From Dysgonomonas sp. UBA7710 (GTDB taxonomy: Bacteria > Bacteroidota > Bacteroidia > Bacteroidales > Dysgonomonadaceae): a stretch of 12,947 nucleotides of DNA. Below the pieces are notes generated by a model. The model saw nothing but the letters and a program-made list of their open reading frames with translations, did no database searches and was not told where the DNA came from. Location: NCBI RefSeq assembly GCF_002482385.1, contig NZ_DLFW01000028.1:1-12947 (forward strand), written 5' to 3'. Position numbers and translations under genes: made by a program. Below, in pieces: positions 6,935 to 12,947 of this stretch (positions within the stretch are counted from its first letter, which is position 1; each line of letters begins with the position of its first letter).

Positions 6935-7399
6935 TTATTCCGATTTAGATATTGGTATCTGGCGTTTAACTCCCTGACTAAGAGAAATCATGGTTTCGGT
7001 AGCTACAACACCCGGTATATCCTGTATTTTGTTATTCAGCAGATCCATCAGATGCTCGTTATCGCGGGCATACAGTTTGATAAGAATGGTATATGGTCCT
7101 GTTGTAAAATGAGATTCGACGATTTCAGGAATCTTGTCCAGTTCAGGGATTACAGTCTTGTACATGGAGCCTCTTTCAAGTTTTACCCCAATGTATGTAC
7201 AAGTGTTATATCCCAATACTTTTGGATTTACAAAATAACCGGAACCTACTATCACATCCATCTCGATCATGCGTTGTACACGCTGATGAATGGCAGCACG
7301 GGAGACACCACACTCAAGAGCAACATCTTTGAATGGAATCCTCGCATTCTGAGATATAATCTCCAGTATCTTCTTATCAAGTTTGTCAATTTTCTGCAT
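6935..7399 (-). CDS. Lrp/AsnC-family transcriptional regulator
   Basis: A 154-residue DNA-binding regulator of the feast/famine family, whose members usually respond to amino acids. The N-terminal AsnC-type helix-turn-helix covers about 4-63, starting with the typical Asp-Lys-Leu-Asp-Lys-Lys-Ile-Leu and with its recognition helix about 31-44 (GVSRAAIHQRVQRM). The C-terminal RAM ligand-binding domain spans about 68-143. Length and architecture are complete. It is a single transcription unit: a good promoter at 7429-7457 and an intrinsic terminator at 6882-6911. Family members often regulate themselves, but no operator is evident here. The effector and targets cannot be told from sequence; neighbours are not amino-acid genes. 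Confidence 0.94.
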   Translation of the reverse strand: MQKIDKLDKKILEIISQNARIPFKDVALECGVSRAAIHQRVQRMIEMDVIVGSGYFVNPKVLGYNTCTYIGVKLERGSMYKTVIPELDKIPEIVESHFTTGPYTILIKLYARDNEHLMDLLNNKIQDIPGVVATETMISLSQGVKRQIPISKSE

Positions 7400-7428
7400 A
7401 ATATGAGCGTTTTATCGTTATTTTAATC

Positions 7429-7457
7429 CAAATATAGGATATTTTTTATAAAAACAA
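7429..7457 (-). promoter_or_regulatory. Promoter of the Lrp/AsnC gene
   Basis: Minus strand TTG (7455-7457), 18 bases, then TATATTTG (7429-7436). Transcription would start about 7422, some 23 bases before the ATG at 7399. The spacer is very A/T-rich. Confidence 0.7.
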
Positions 7458-7520
7458 GGCTTTTTGCTCGAAAATTTACATTGGATGTACCAAAATACTA
7501 TCTAAATCTTACTTTTTGAC

Positions 7521-8537
7521 TTATTTCTTTTCAATATCCAATAGTTCGATATCGAATATCAAAGTAGAGAAAGGTTTGATAGTTCCCCTGTCCTGTGCGC
7601 CATAAGCTAGGTCGTAAGGAATGTAAACCTGCCATTTAGAACCTACAGGCATTAGTTGAAGAACTTCTGTCCATCCTTTGATAACTGCGCTGACATTGAA
7701 TGTAGCTGGTTCTTTTCTGTCTACAGAACTGTCGAATACTGTACCATCAAGAAGAGTTCCGTGGTAATGTACTTTCACTACATCTGTAGCTGCCGGTTTA
7801 GCTCCCGTTCCTTCTTTTACTATTTTGTATTGAAGTCCGTCAGGAAGAGTCACAACACCTTCTTTAGCTTTGTTTTCGTCAAGGAATTTTTGACCTGCTT
7901 CTATCTGAGGTGCATATTGTTTTTTCAATTCTTCTTCTTGTCTTGCCTGAGCTTTAGCTTGTACTTCCTGCATTTTTACCTGGAAAAGAGAAGCCGGGTC
8001 GTTTACGGCGAATTTACCTTTTTTCATTGCAGTAGCCATCGCAGCTATGAAAGCGTTGGAATTGATTTTTTCTTTCGAGTCCGGTCCGTACATTTGATTA
8101 ATCAAATTAGGGAACATTTGTTTCGAAATTTGTCCTCCTACCGATACTCCGGCATAGTACGCGGATTTAGAATCCGGTGCATCGATGCTTTCTTTCAACC
8201 CTTTCAGGAATTCTGCTATATTTCTTTCGTTTACTTTTACTGTAGAGTCAAGCTTGTGTTTCATTACTTTTTGTAATGAATCTTTTTTAGAAGAATCTTG
8301 CTCTGCATCAATTTGTCTTTTGTAGTAAGCGCCAATACCTGTAGTATCACTAATCACACCTAGCTGTTGTAAGTGCATAGAAAGTCCCTGGTCATAAAGG
8401 CTTGCTCCAAAAGCATAAGAAATAGTATCATTTTCGGTTTTCAATGAAGCATCTGACGAAACGCTTCCTCCACAAGATGTAAACAACGCTCCTACGGCTA
8501 CGAAAGCACCAAGGGCAACAACTTGAATTTTTTTCAT
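7521..8537 (-). CDS. FKBP-type peptidyl-prolyl isomerase lipoprotein
   Basis: Catalyses cis-trans isomerisation of X-Pro bonds and assists folding of envelope proteins. The N terminus is a lipoprotein signal (lipobox Leu-Phe-Thr-Ser-Cys22), so it should be lipid-anchored. Residues about 37-225 are an FKBP_N-type helical dimerisation domain, enlarged by a Lys/Asp/Ser-rich insertion about 60-105 and ending in an Ala/Gln/Glu-rich helix (about 188-210). The FKBP catalytic domain is about 232-336. FKBP12-equivalent pocket residues are present: Y258, F268-D269, F280, V285-I286, W289, Y312 and F329, so it is probably active. It starts 21 bases after the stop of its cytoplasmic paralogue, in an operon. 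Long enough and of the right layout to be compared with Mip/FkpA. Confidence 0.93.
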   Translation of the reverse strand: MKKIQVVALGAFVAVGALFTSCGGSVSSDASLKTENDTISYAFGASLYDQGLSMHLQQLGVISDTTGIGAYYKRQIDAEQDSSKKDSLQKVMKHKLDSTVKVNERNIAEFLKGLKESIDAPDSKSAYYAGVSVGGQISKQMFPNLINQMYGPDSKEKINSNAFIAAMATAMKKGKFAVNDPASLFQVKMQEVQAKAQARQEEELKKQYAPQIEAGQKFLDENKAKEGVVTLPDGLQYKIVKEGTGAKPAATDVVKVHYHGTLLDGTVFDSSVDRKEPATFNVSAVIKGWTEVLQLMPVGSKWQVYIPYDLAYGAQDRGTIKPFSTLIFDIELLDIEKK

Positions 8538-8558
8538 GTTTTAACTAAATAATTATTA

Positions 8559-9143
8559 TTAAACAATATCTAAAATTTCTACTTCGAATATCAGAGTCGA
8601 ATTAGGTTCGATCGATTGTCCGGCTCCTGCTTTTCCATATGCAAGATTAGACGGAATAAATAGTTTCCATTTTGAACCTACAGGCATTAATTGAAGAGCT
8701 TCTACCCAACCCGGAATTACCTGGTTCACACCAAAAGTTGCCGGTTGTCCGCGTTCTACAGAACTGTCGAATACAGTACCATCGATAAGGGTTCCGTGAT
8801 AGTGGCATTTTACCTGGTCTGTAGCTTTCGGTTTAGAGCCGTTTCCTTCTTTCAGTATTTCGTATTGGAGTCCGCTTGGCAGAGTTACAACTCCCGGCCT
8901 GTTTTTGTTAATTGCTAAAAACTCTTCTCCGGCTTTTAGGTTTACTTCAAGCCTTTCTCCCTGCAGTTTGGTGAAATAATCGTTCATTACTTCTTTTGCT
9001 TCATCGTATGACATAGCAAGCGGAGCTTCGTTTATTACATCCTGCATTCCTTTCAAGAAAGCTTCAAAATCTACTTTTTTGATACCGGAACTTAAGAAGT
9101 TATTACCAATACTTAATCCCAGAGCGTAACTGATTTTATCCAT
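8559..9143 (-). CDS. FKBP-type peptidyl-prolyl isomerase, cytoplasmic (FklB-like)
   Basis: A 194-residue prolyl isomerase with a short helical FKBP_N dimerisation domain (about 1-75, starting Asp-Lys-Ile-Ser-Tyr-Ala-Leu-Gly) and an FKBP domain (about 88-193). Active-pocket residues are Y115, F125-D126, F137, V142-I143, W146, Y169 and F186. There is no signal peptide, so it should act in the cytoplasm, like E. coli FKBP22 (FklB), which it resembles in size and layout. It is the upstream gene of a two-gene unit with the FKBP lipoprotein. The FKBP domains of the two are strongly alike, including a 20-base identical stretch of DNA (8755-8774 and 7720-7739), so they arose by duplication. The promoter is probably the -7 box at 9229-9236. 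Confidence 0.92.
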   Translation of the reverse strand: MDKISYALGLSIGNNFLSSGIKKVDFEAFLKGMQDVINEAPLAMSYDEAKEVMNDYFTKLQGERLEVNLKAGEEFLAINKNRPGVVTLPSGLQYEILKEGNGSKPKATDQVKCHYHGTLIDGTVFDSSVERGQPATFGVNQVIPGWVEALQLMPVGSKWKLFIPSNLAYGKAGAGQSIEPNSTLIFEVEILDIV

Positions 9144-9228
9144 ATATACTTTCGTTTTTAATTAATATTGTAAATCAGAATGATAGATATCTGATAACAA
9201 AGATTAATTGTTTATTTTTATTTGCCAA

Positions 9229-9236
9229 CAAAAGTA
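9229..9236 (-). promoter_or_regulatory. Probable -7 box of the FKBP pair
   Basis: Minus strand TACTTTTG matches TAnnTTTG. No clear -33 TTG is seen at the usual distance, and the leader to the ATG at 9143 would be about 80 bases, so this is a tentative call. Confidence 0.4.
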
Positions 9237-9279
9237 ATTCTTTTCACGATACATTGATAAAGTTTATAGGCGAAAAAAC

Positions 9280-9287
9280 TATATTTG
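9280..9287 (+). promoter_or_regulatory. -7 box of the sirtuin gene
   Basis: TATATTTG, a full match to the Bacteroidota -7 consensus, about 30 bases before the ATG at 9317. A TTG at 9254-9256 is 23 bases upstream, slightly farther than usual. This box lies inside the longer reading frame that would begin at 9254, arguing against that start. Confidence 0.55.
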
Positions 9288-9316
9288 TATGTTATACTTA
9301 CATTTTTTTAATATTT

Positions 9317-10000
9317 ATGAAGCATATTGTTGTTTTATCAGGTGCCGGAATGAGTGCTGAGAGTGGTATATCCACATTCAGGGATTCCGGAGGATTGTGG
9401 GAGCAGCATTCGATAGAAGATGTAGCTACTCCTGAAGGATTCAGGCGTAATCCGCAACTTGTCCTTGATTTTTATAATGCGAGGAGGAAAGCAGCTTTCG
9501 AAGCTAAACCCAACCAAGGACATATCGGGCTGGCCGAAATGGAAAAAGAGTATAAAGTATCGATCATTACCCAGAATGTGGATAGCCTGCACGAAAGGGC
9601 TGGCAGTACGAATGTGATACATCTGCATGGCGAACTGGATAAGGTACGCTCTACGGCCGACCCTTCCCTTATCTATACGCTTAATCCCGATAATGCAGAG
9701 ATTAAAGTGGGAGATAGATGCGAAAAAGGTTCACAGCTTCGTCCCCATATTGTCTGGTTCGGAGAGGCTGTACCAATGATAGAAAAAGCCATAGAAGTAG
9801 TCCAAACTGCCGATGTCCTCGTGGTAATAGGTACTTCTCTGAATGTGTATCCTGCTGCCGGATTGTTGAATTATATTCGCCGTGACACTCCCGTTTATCT
9901 GATAGACCCGAACGAAGTAAAGGTGTATCAGCAAGATATTCATTTTATAAAGAAGGGAGCATCGGAGGGTGTCGAAGAGTTACGTAAGCTGCTTAGATGA
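9317..10000 (+). CDS. NAD-dependent protein deacylase (sirtuin, Sir2 family)
   Basis: Removes acyl groups from lysines using NAD+, in the cytoplasm. The 227-residue protein shows the NAD-binding GAGMSAESGI (9-18), T85-Q-N-V-D89, catalytic H104 in HLHGEL, and the late GTSLNVYPA motif (172-180). Y53 and R56 in the Tyr-Asn-Ala-Arg context correspond to the pair that in class III sirtuins (E. coli CobB, human SIRT5) favours succinyl and malonyl lysine. The four zinc cysteines normally found between the catalytic His and the Trp-Phe-Gly-Glu segment are missing: only C135 remains. The same absence is, as I recall, usual in Bacteroidota homologues. ATG 9317 is chosen because it starts directly at the Rossmann strand and the -7 box lies upstream of it; a TTG start at 9254 would not be transcribed. 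Divergent from the FKBP pair. Confidence 0.93.
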   Translation: MKHIVVLSGAGMSAESGISTFRDSGGLWEQHSIEDVATPEGFRRNPQLVLDFYNARRKAAFEAKPNQGHIGLAEMEKEYKVSIITQNVDSLHERAGSTNVIHLHGELDKVRSTADPSLIYTLNPDNAEIKVGDRCEKGSQLRPHIVWFGEAVPMIEKAIEVVQTADVLVVIGTSLNVYPAAGLLNYIRRDTPVYLIDPNEVKVYQQDIHFIKKGASEGVEELRKLLR

Positions 10001-10055
10001 TGCTTTCACTCCTAGGCCCTTTTTTAGTATAAACCAAATTAAAATAGAAGAATAA

Positions 10056-11126
10056 ATGAAAAAACAACCTGTAGCATATTTGTTCGCTCTCCTATGTCTC
10101 CTGTCTTTTTTCTCAAGCTGCGACTTATCGAAAAAGGAAAAATGTGATTTTACTTATAAACACTGGGTATGGATCAATCCTCAGGATAAAGATACAGAGG
10201 AAGAATTAGCGGTAAAATATAAGAAATACCATGATGCCGGAATCGCAGGCATATTTTTTGAAGCCGATAGCGAAAAGCATTACCGTGCGGCAAAAAAACA
10301 GGGCCTCGAAGCGCACCGGTGGATGTGGATAATGAATAGGAGCGATGCCCTGAAATCACATCCTGAATGGGCGGCTGTAAACAGAAAGGGAGAATCCTGT
10401 GCCGACCATCCGCCATATGTGGATTATTATCGGTGGATGTGTCCTTCTCGCCCCGAGGTGGCTGATTTTCTGGTGGCTGATGTGAAAAATGCATTAGCTA
10501 AGGATTATGTAGATGGCATCCATATGGATTATGTCCGTTTCAGTGATGTGGTATTGGCTGTTAATTTATGGCAGGTCTATGGAATTGTGCAAACGGAGGA
10601 ATTGCCGGAATACGATTACTGTTATTGTAATTTATGTAAGGCGAAGTTTAAAGAAGAGTACCATAAAGATCTGGATAGCATTCAATATCCACAGGAGAGC
10701 CTTTCATGGCGTACTTTCAGGTATGACGCGGTCACAGGTATTGTTAATAAGATAGGAGACGTCGCTAAAGCATATAACAAGCCGCTTACCGCAGCTGTTT
10801 TTCCTACTCCTGATGTCGCAAAGCGCCTTGTCCGTCAGGACTGGACGAATTGGCCTCTGGATGCGGTTTATCCGATGATCTATCATGGGTTTTATAAAGA
10901 AGAGGTGCCATGGATAGGGGATGCTACGAAACAGGGCATACGTGGTATCGACGGGCGTTTTCCTCTATATGCCGGCTTGTTTTTGCCCGATTTCAAAAAT
11001 AACAGTGAACTGGAAGAAGGGATAAAATATGCACTGGAAAATGGAGCATGCGGCGTTTCTATTTTTGGAGAACTAAGCGATGATGTGCTCGCTATATTGA
11101 CTAAATACAGGACGAAGCCGGAATAG
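10056..11126 (+). CDS. Lipoprotein with glycoside-hydrolase-like (GHL10/GHL6-type) barrel
   Basis: A 356-residue lipoprotein: signal peptide with lipobox Phe-Phe-Ser-Ser-Cys22, so anchored in the envelope. The mature part looks like the hypothetical glycoside hydrolase families built on a TIM barrel: an early Lys-His-Trp-Val-Trp strand, the DGIHMDYVRF motif (153-162) with D158 as likely catalytic-type acid, and a downstream Cys-Tyr-Cys-x2-Cys-x3-Phe motif (C189, C191, C194), which those families often carry after the DxxR segment. Later, Asp-Ala-Val-Tyr-Pro-Met-Ile-Tyr (269-276) fits a barrel strand. Substrate is unknown; polysaccharide or peptidoglycan are both conceivable. It follows the sirtuin by 55 bases with no clear promoter between, and ends at a strong bidirectional terminator. 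Not part of an evident polysaccharide utilisation locus (no SusC/SusD nearby). Confidence 0.82.
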   Translation: MKKQPVAYLFALLCLLSFFSSCDLSKKEKCDFTYKHWVWINPQDKDTEEELAVKYKKYHDAGIAGIFFEADSEKHYRAAKKQGLEAHRWMWIMNRSDALKSHPEWAAVNRKGESCADHPPYVDYYRWMCPSRPEVADFLVADVKNALAKDYVDGIHMDYVRFSDVVLAVNLWQVYGIVQTEELPEYDYCYCNLCKAKFKEEYHKDLDSIQYPQESLSWRTFRYDAVTGIVNKIGDVAKAYNKPLTAAVFPTPDVAKRLVRQDWTNWPLDAVYPMIYHGFYKEEVPWIGDATKQGIRGIDGRFPLYAGLFLPDFKNNSELEEGIKYALENGACGVSIFGELSDDVLAILTKYRTKPE

Positions 11127-11143
11127 AGTCCGGGTCGGAAGGA

Positions 11144-11184
11144 ATATAAAAAGGCGAAATCTGTAGATGTCCGCCTTTTTATAT
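11144..11184. terminator. Bidirectional intrinsic terminator
   Basis: ATATAAAAAGGCG (11144-11156) and its exact reverse complement (11172-11184) form a 13-bp stem around a 15-base loop. The A-rich 5' arm and T-rich 3' arm give a U-run in both directions. It lies 18 bases after the glycoside-hydrolase-like gene and 10 bases past the pepD stop, so it serves both convergent genes. Confidence 0.85.
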
Positions 11185-11193
11185 ATGATTCTT

Positions 11194-12648
11194 CTATTTA
11201 ATATTCTCCAGTGTTTTTACCAGATAATCGTAGAATTTGGTCACTGTATCTATTTCCACAAACTCGTCAGGAGAGTGGGCGTTCAGGATTGTAGGCCCAA
11301 AGGAAACTATATCCAGTCCCGGAGTGCTGCCTAGTATGATACCGCATTCCAGTCCTGCATGTACAACCACTACATGCGCTTTTTCCTTATACATGGTCTC
11401 GTACAGTTTGGCCATCATGTTCAATGTGTCCGATTGAGCATTAGGCTGCCATCCCGGATAACCGTTTTCGATAGAGACTTTCGCCCCTGCAAGAGCAAAT
11501 ACGCTCTCCAGGCTTGAGCAAATTTCATCTTTGCGGGTTTCCGAAGAGCTGCGTGCAAGCATTTTCGCTGCAATATGTCCCGGTCCGGATTTGATGGAAG
11601 CAAGGTTGGTAGAAGTTTCCACGATACCTTCAAAATCGGTAAGCATACTGATTACACCATTCTGGCAACCAACTACCGCATTAATCAGGCTATCCTGTAT
11701 TTCTTCCGGTATGAGCGTTTTCGGCAAGTCTGCTTTGGCTGCTTTGAACGACAGGTTTTGCTCTACGGCTTTATATTCTTCTTTGAAAATCTTTTCATAC
11801 GATTTCACAAGTTTCAGGAAGTCTTTTTCATCCTCTTCGGGAAGTGTCACTATAGCTACGGCTTCGCGGGGGATCGCATTACGCAGCGAACCTCCGTCGA
11901 TTGCAGAAAGACGTACTTCATAACTGCTCACGGCTTCTTTCAGGAAATAGAACATCAGCTTGTTAGCATTGGCTCTGCCCAAATGTATCTCCGTTCCGGA
12001 GTGACCTCCTCTGAGACCTTTCAGCGTGATTTTATAGGCTATGTCACCTTTCGGTACTTTTACGTCTTTAAATTCCCAATCTGCATTTACATCCGCACCT
12101 CCGGCACAACCAACACACAGTTCTCCGATTTCTTCTGTATCGAGGTTCAGCAGGATACTACCCGAAAGGAATCCCTTCTTCAATCCTATAGCGCCTACCA
12201 TGCCTACTTCTTCGTCGACGGTAAATAAAGCCTCGATTTTGCCGTGCTTCAGTTTTTTATCTTCCAGAACAGCCATCATAGCGGCTGCTCCTATACCATT
12301 GTCAGAGCCTAAAGTGGTCGATTTGGCTTTTACTTTGTTACCGTCTATTATAGTTTCTATAGGATCTTTCGTAAAATCATGCTTTACATCAGAGTTTTTC
12401 TGAGGAACCATATCCAGATGGGATTGCAGGATTACAACAGGAGCCTTTTCCATGCCTTTTGTTGCAGGCTTGGTAATTAATACATTGCCTGTCTTGTCTT
12501 GCTTAACGTCGAGTCCTAGCGATTTACCGAAGTCGATAACAAATTTTGTAACTTCTTTCATCTGCCCTGTCGGGCGTGGAATTTGAGTCAAATCGTAGAA
12601 GTGCTTCCACAATTGTTGCGGTTTTAGTTTAAGTATTTCTTTCGACAT
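11194..12648 (-). CDS. pepD: Aminoacyl-histidine dipeptidase (M20 metallopeptidase, PepD)
   Basis: Hydrolyses dipeptides, classically Xaa-His such as carnosine, in the cytoplasm with a two-metal centre. The 484-residue length is right for PepD. M20 landmarks are all present: H77-x-D79 in Gln-Ser-His-Leu-Asp, bridging D116 in Leu-Gly-Ser-Asp-Asn-Gly, catalytic base E146 with E147 in Asp-Glu-Glu-Val-Gly, D170 in Asn-Leu-Asp-Thr-Glu-Glu, and H458 in Asn-Ala-His-Ser-Pro-Asp-Glu. The lid/dimerisation domain occupies the middle third. ATG 12648 starts in the usual Leu-x-Pro-x-x-Leu-Trp-x-x-Phe region of this family. It is a single gene, with a -7 box at 12680-12687 and the bidirectional terminator at 11144-11184. 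The long stretch upstream of it is repeat DNA. Confidence 0.95.
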   Translation of the reverse strand: MSKEILKLKPQQLWKHFYDLTQIPRPTGQMKEVTKFVIDFGKSLGLDVKQDKTGNVLITKPATKGMEKAPVVILQSHLDMVPQKNSDVKHDFTKDPIETIIDGNKVKAKSTTLGSDNGIGAAAMMAVLEDKKLKHGKIEALFTVDEEVGMVGAIGLKKGFLSGSILLNLDTEEIGELCVGCAGGADVNADWEFKDVKVPKGDIAYKITLKGLRGGHSGTEIHLGRANANKLMFYFLKEAVSSYEVRLSAIDGGSLRNAIPREAVAIVTLPEEDEKDFLKLVKSYEKIFKEEYKAVEQNLSFKAAKADLPKTLIPEEIQDSLINAVVGCQNGVISMLTDFEGIVETSTNLASIKSGPGHIAAKMLARSSSETRKDEICSSLESVFALAGAKVSIENGYPGWQPNAQSDTLNMMAKLYETMYKEKAHVVVVHAGLECGIILGSTPGLDIVSFGPTILNAHSPDEFVEIDTVTKFYDYLVKTLENIK

Positions 12649-12679
12649 ACGATTATGTTTTAAAATTTACGAATAGTAA

Positions 12680-12687
12680 CAAAGATA
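12680..12687 (-). promoter_or_regulatory. -7 box of pepD
   Basis: Minus strand TATCTTTG matches TAnnTTTG; transcription would start about 12673, giving a leader of about 25 bases. A -33 TTG is not clear. The sequence around the box resembles part of the right-hand repeat (see findings). Confidence 0.5.
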
Positions 12688-12812
12688 GAAAAATATCAGC
12701 GCAGATAATCAGTATGATTGATATTTTTAGATTATTTCCGAATATATTGCTTACAATCTGTTTTATCGTTCCTCCTATATCGTTAACAGTTAACAGTCAG
12801 CAGTTATCAGTC

Positions 12813-12853
12813 AACAACTTGTATCCCATGTCTTGTCTACTCGTAACTTCCCC
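12813..12853 (-). repeat. 41-base repeat, inner right copy
   Basis: Reverse complement matches 38 of 41 bases of the left copy at 1-41 and 39 of 41 of the terminal copy. It continues into AAAAAGTAACAAAGGTAACAC, which shows what normally follows the repeat in this genome. Confidence 0.8.
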
Positions 12854-12906
12854 AAAAAGTAACAAAGGTAACACTATTTACAGTCAACAGTTAACAGTCA
12901 ACAGTT

Positions 12907-12947
12907 AACAACTTGTATCTCGTGTCTTGTCTACTCGTAACTTCCCC
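12907..12947 (-). repeat. 41-base repeat, terminal right copy
   Basis: Inverted relative to the left copy at 1-41, 40 of 41 bases identical; direct repeat of 12813-12853 with a 94-base offset. The window ends exactly at its terminal CCCC. Confidence 0.85.

Larger units (their letters stand above)
12782..12947. repeat. Heptad-periodic intergenic repeat region, right
   Basis: From 12782 the sequence reads in 7-base units GTTAACA GTTAACA GTCAGCA GTTATCA GTCAACA, then passes into a 41-base repeat copy. The same arrangement recurs at about 12883-12910 (GTCAACA GTTAACA GTCAACA GTTAACA) followed by a second 41-base copy. The 41-base repeat itself can be cut in phase into CTTGTAT, CTCGTGT, CTTGTCT, ACTCGTA and ACTTCCC. 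The rest of the gap, 12649-12781, holds the pepD promoter and A/T-rich sequence with no gene that I can support. Confidence 0.75.

Noticed and set aside
7441..7462. Hairpin AAAAACAAGGCTTTTT as terminator of the FKBP pair
   Set aside because: The stem would be about five A-T pairs without G-C support, too weak; it overlaps the Lrp promoter.
7656..8276. 206-codon open frame antisense to the FKBP lipoprotein
   Set aside because: Rich in Phe, Ser, Tyr and Cys, as expected from the complement of Lys/Glu/Ala-rich coding sequence; no domain, no promoter.
9254..9316. TTG start adding 21 residues to the sirtuin
   Set aside because: The -7 box at 9280-9287 is downstream of that TTG, and the family starts directly at the Rossmann strand.
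11575..12228. 217-codon open frame antisense to pepD
   Set aside because: Shadow of the M20 peptidase gene; no initiation signal or family resemblance.
12714..12908. 64-codon open frame in the right flank
   Set aside because: Mostly translation of heptad repeat DNA (Val-Asn-Ser-Gln-Gln-Leu repeats); no support as a gene.
1..12947. Whole window as a composite transposon or genomic island
   Set aside because: Inverted repeats are present at the ends, but there is no recombinase, no target-site duplication can be seen, and the cargo is core metabolism.
12782..12947. CRISPR array
   Set aside because: The repeat units are 7 bases with no unique spacers of regular length, and no cas gene is present.

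Overview
The window looks like a chromosomal segment from a Bacteroidota (Bacteroidales) bacterium, perhaps near Dysgonomonas or Parabacteroides; the genus is a guess. Evidence: promoters of the Bacteroidota type (TTG, about 18-20 bases, then TAnnTTTG) precede several genes, clear Shine-Dalgarno sites are scarce, two lipoproteins carry an F-x-S-C lipobox, and there is a DUF4468-like protein, an FKBP pair and a sirtuin of the kind found in this phylum. No rRNA, tRNA, transposase, integrase, phage gene or CRISPR array was seen.

Layout. Bases 1-292 hold a promoter and degenerate 7-base-periodic repeats that start with a 41-base sequence also found inverted at the right end. An exported metallophosphoesterase and rnhB (RNase HII) follow on the plus strand. 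They converge on a small exported DUF4468-like protein with its own promoter. From about 6.8 kb back to 2.8 kb on the minus strand runs a probable operon: membrane PASTA protein, RluD-type pseudouridine synthase, D-Ala-D-Ala ligase (ddl), and a PlsC/PlsB-like acyltransferase. Upstream of it, also on the minus strand, are an Lrp/AsnC regulator with its own promoter and terminator, and a pair of paralogous FKBP prolyl isomerases (cytoplasmic, then lipoprotein). A sirtuin deacylase is divergent from the FKBP pair and is followed by a lipoprotein with a glycoside-hydrolase-like barrel. A bidirectional terminator separates that from a convergent pepD-type M20 dipeptidase. The last 166 bases are again 7-base-periodic repeats, ending in two copies of the 41-base sequence.

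How the genes fit together. The PASTA-rluD-ddl-acyltransferase group joins envelope functions (a possible peptidoglycan-binding membrane protein, peptidoglycan precursor synthesis, phospholipid acylation) with rRNA modification. The FKBP pair covers prolyl isomerisation in the cytoplasm and in the envelope. The rest are housekeeping or scavenging functions.

Most of the window is ordinary core genome and I see no convincing new multi-gene system. The parts most worth a second look are: the heptad-periodic repeats with inverted copies at both ends; a near-identical 15-base palindromic element in the leaders of both the PASTA gene and ddl; a sirtuin without the zinc cysteines; and an acyltransferase with unusual spacing in its catalytic motif.
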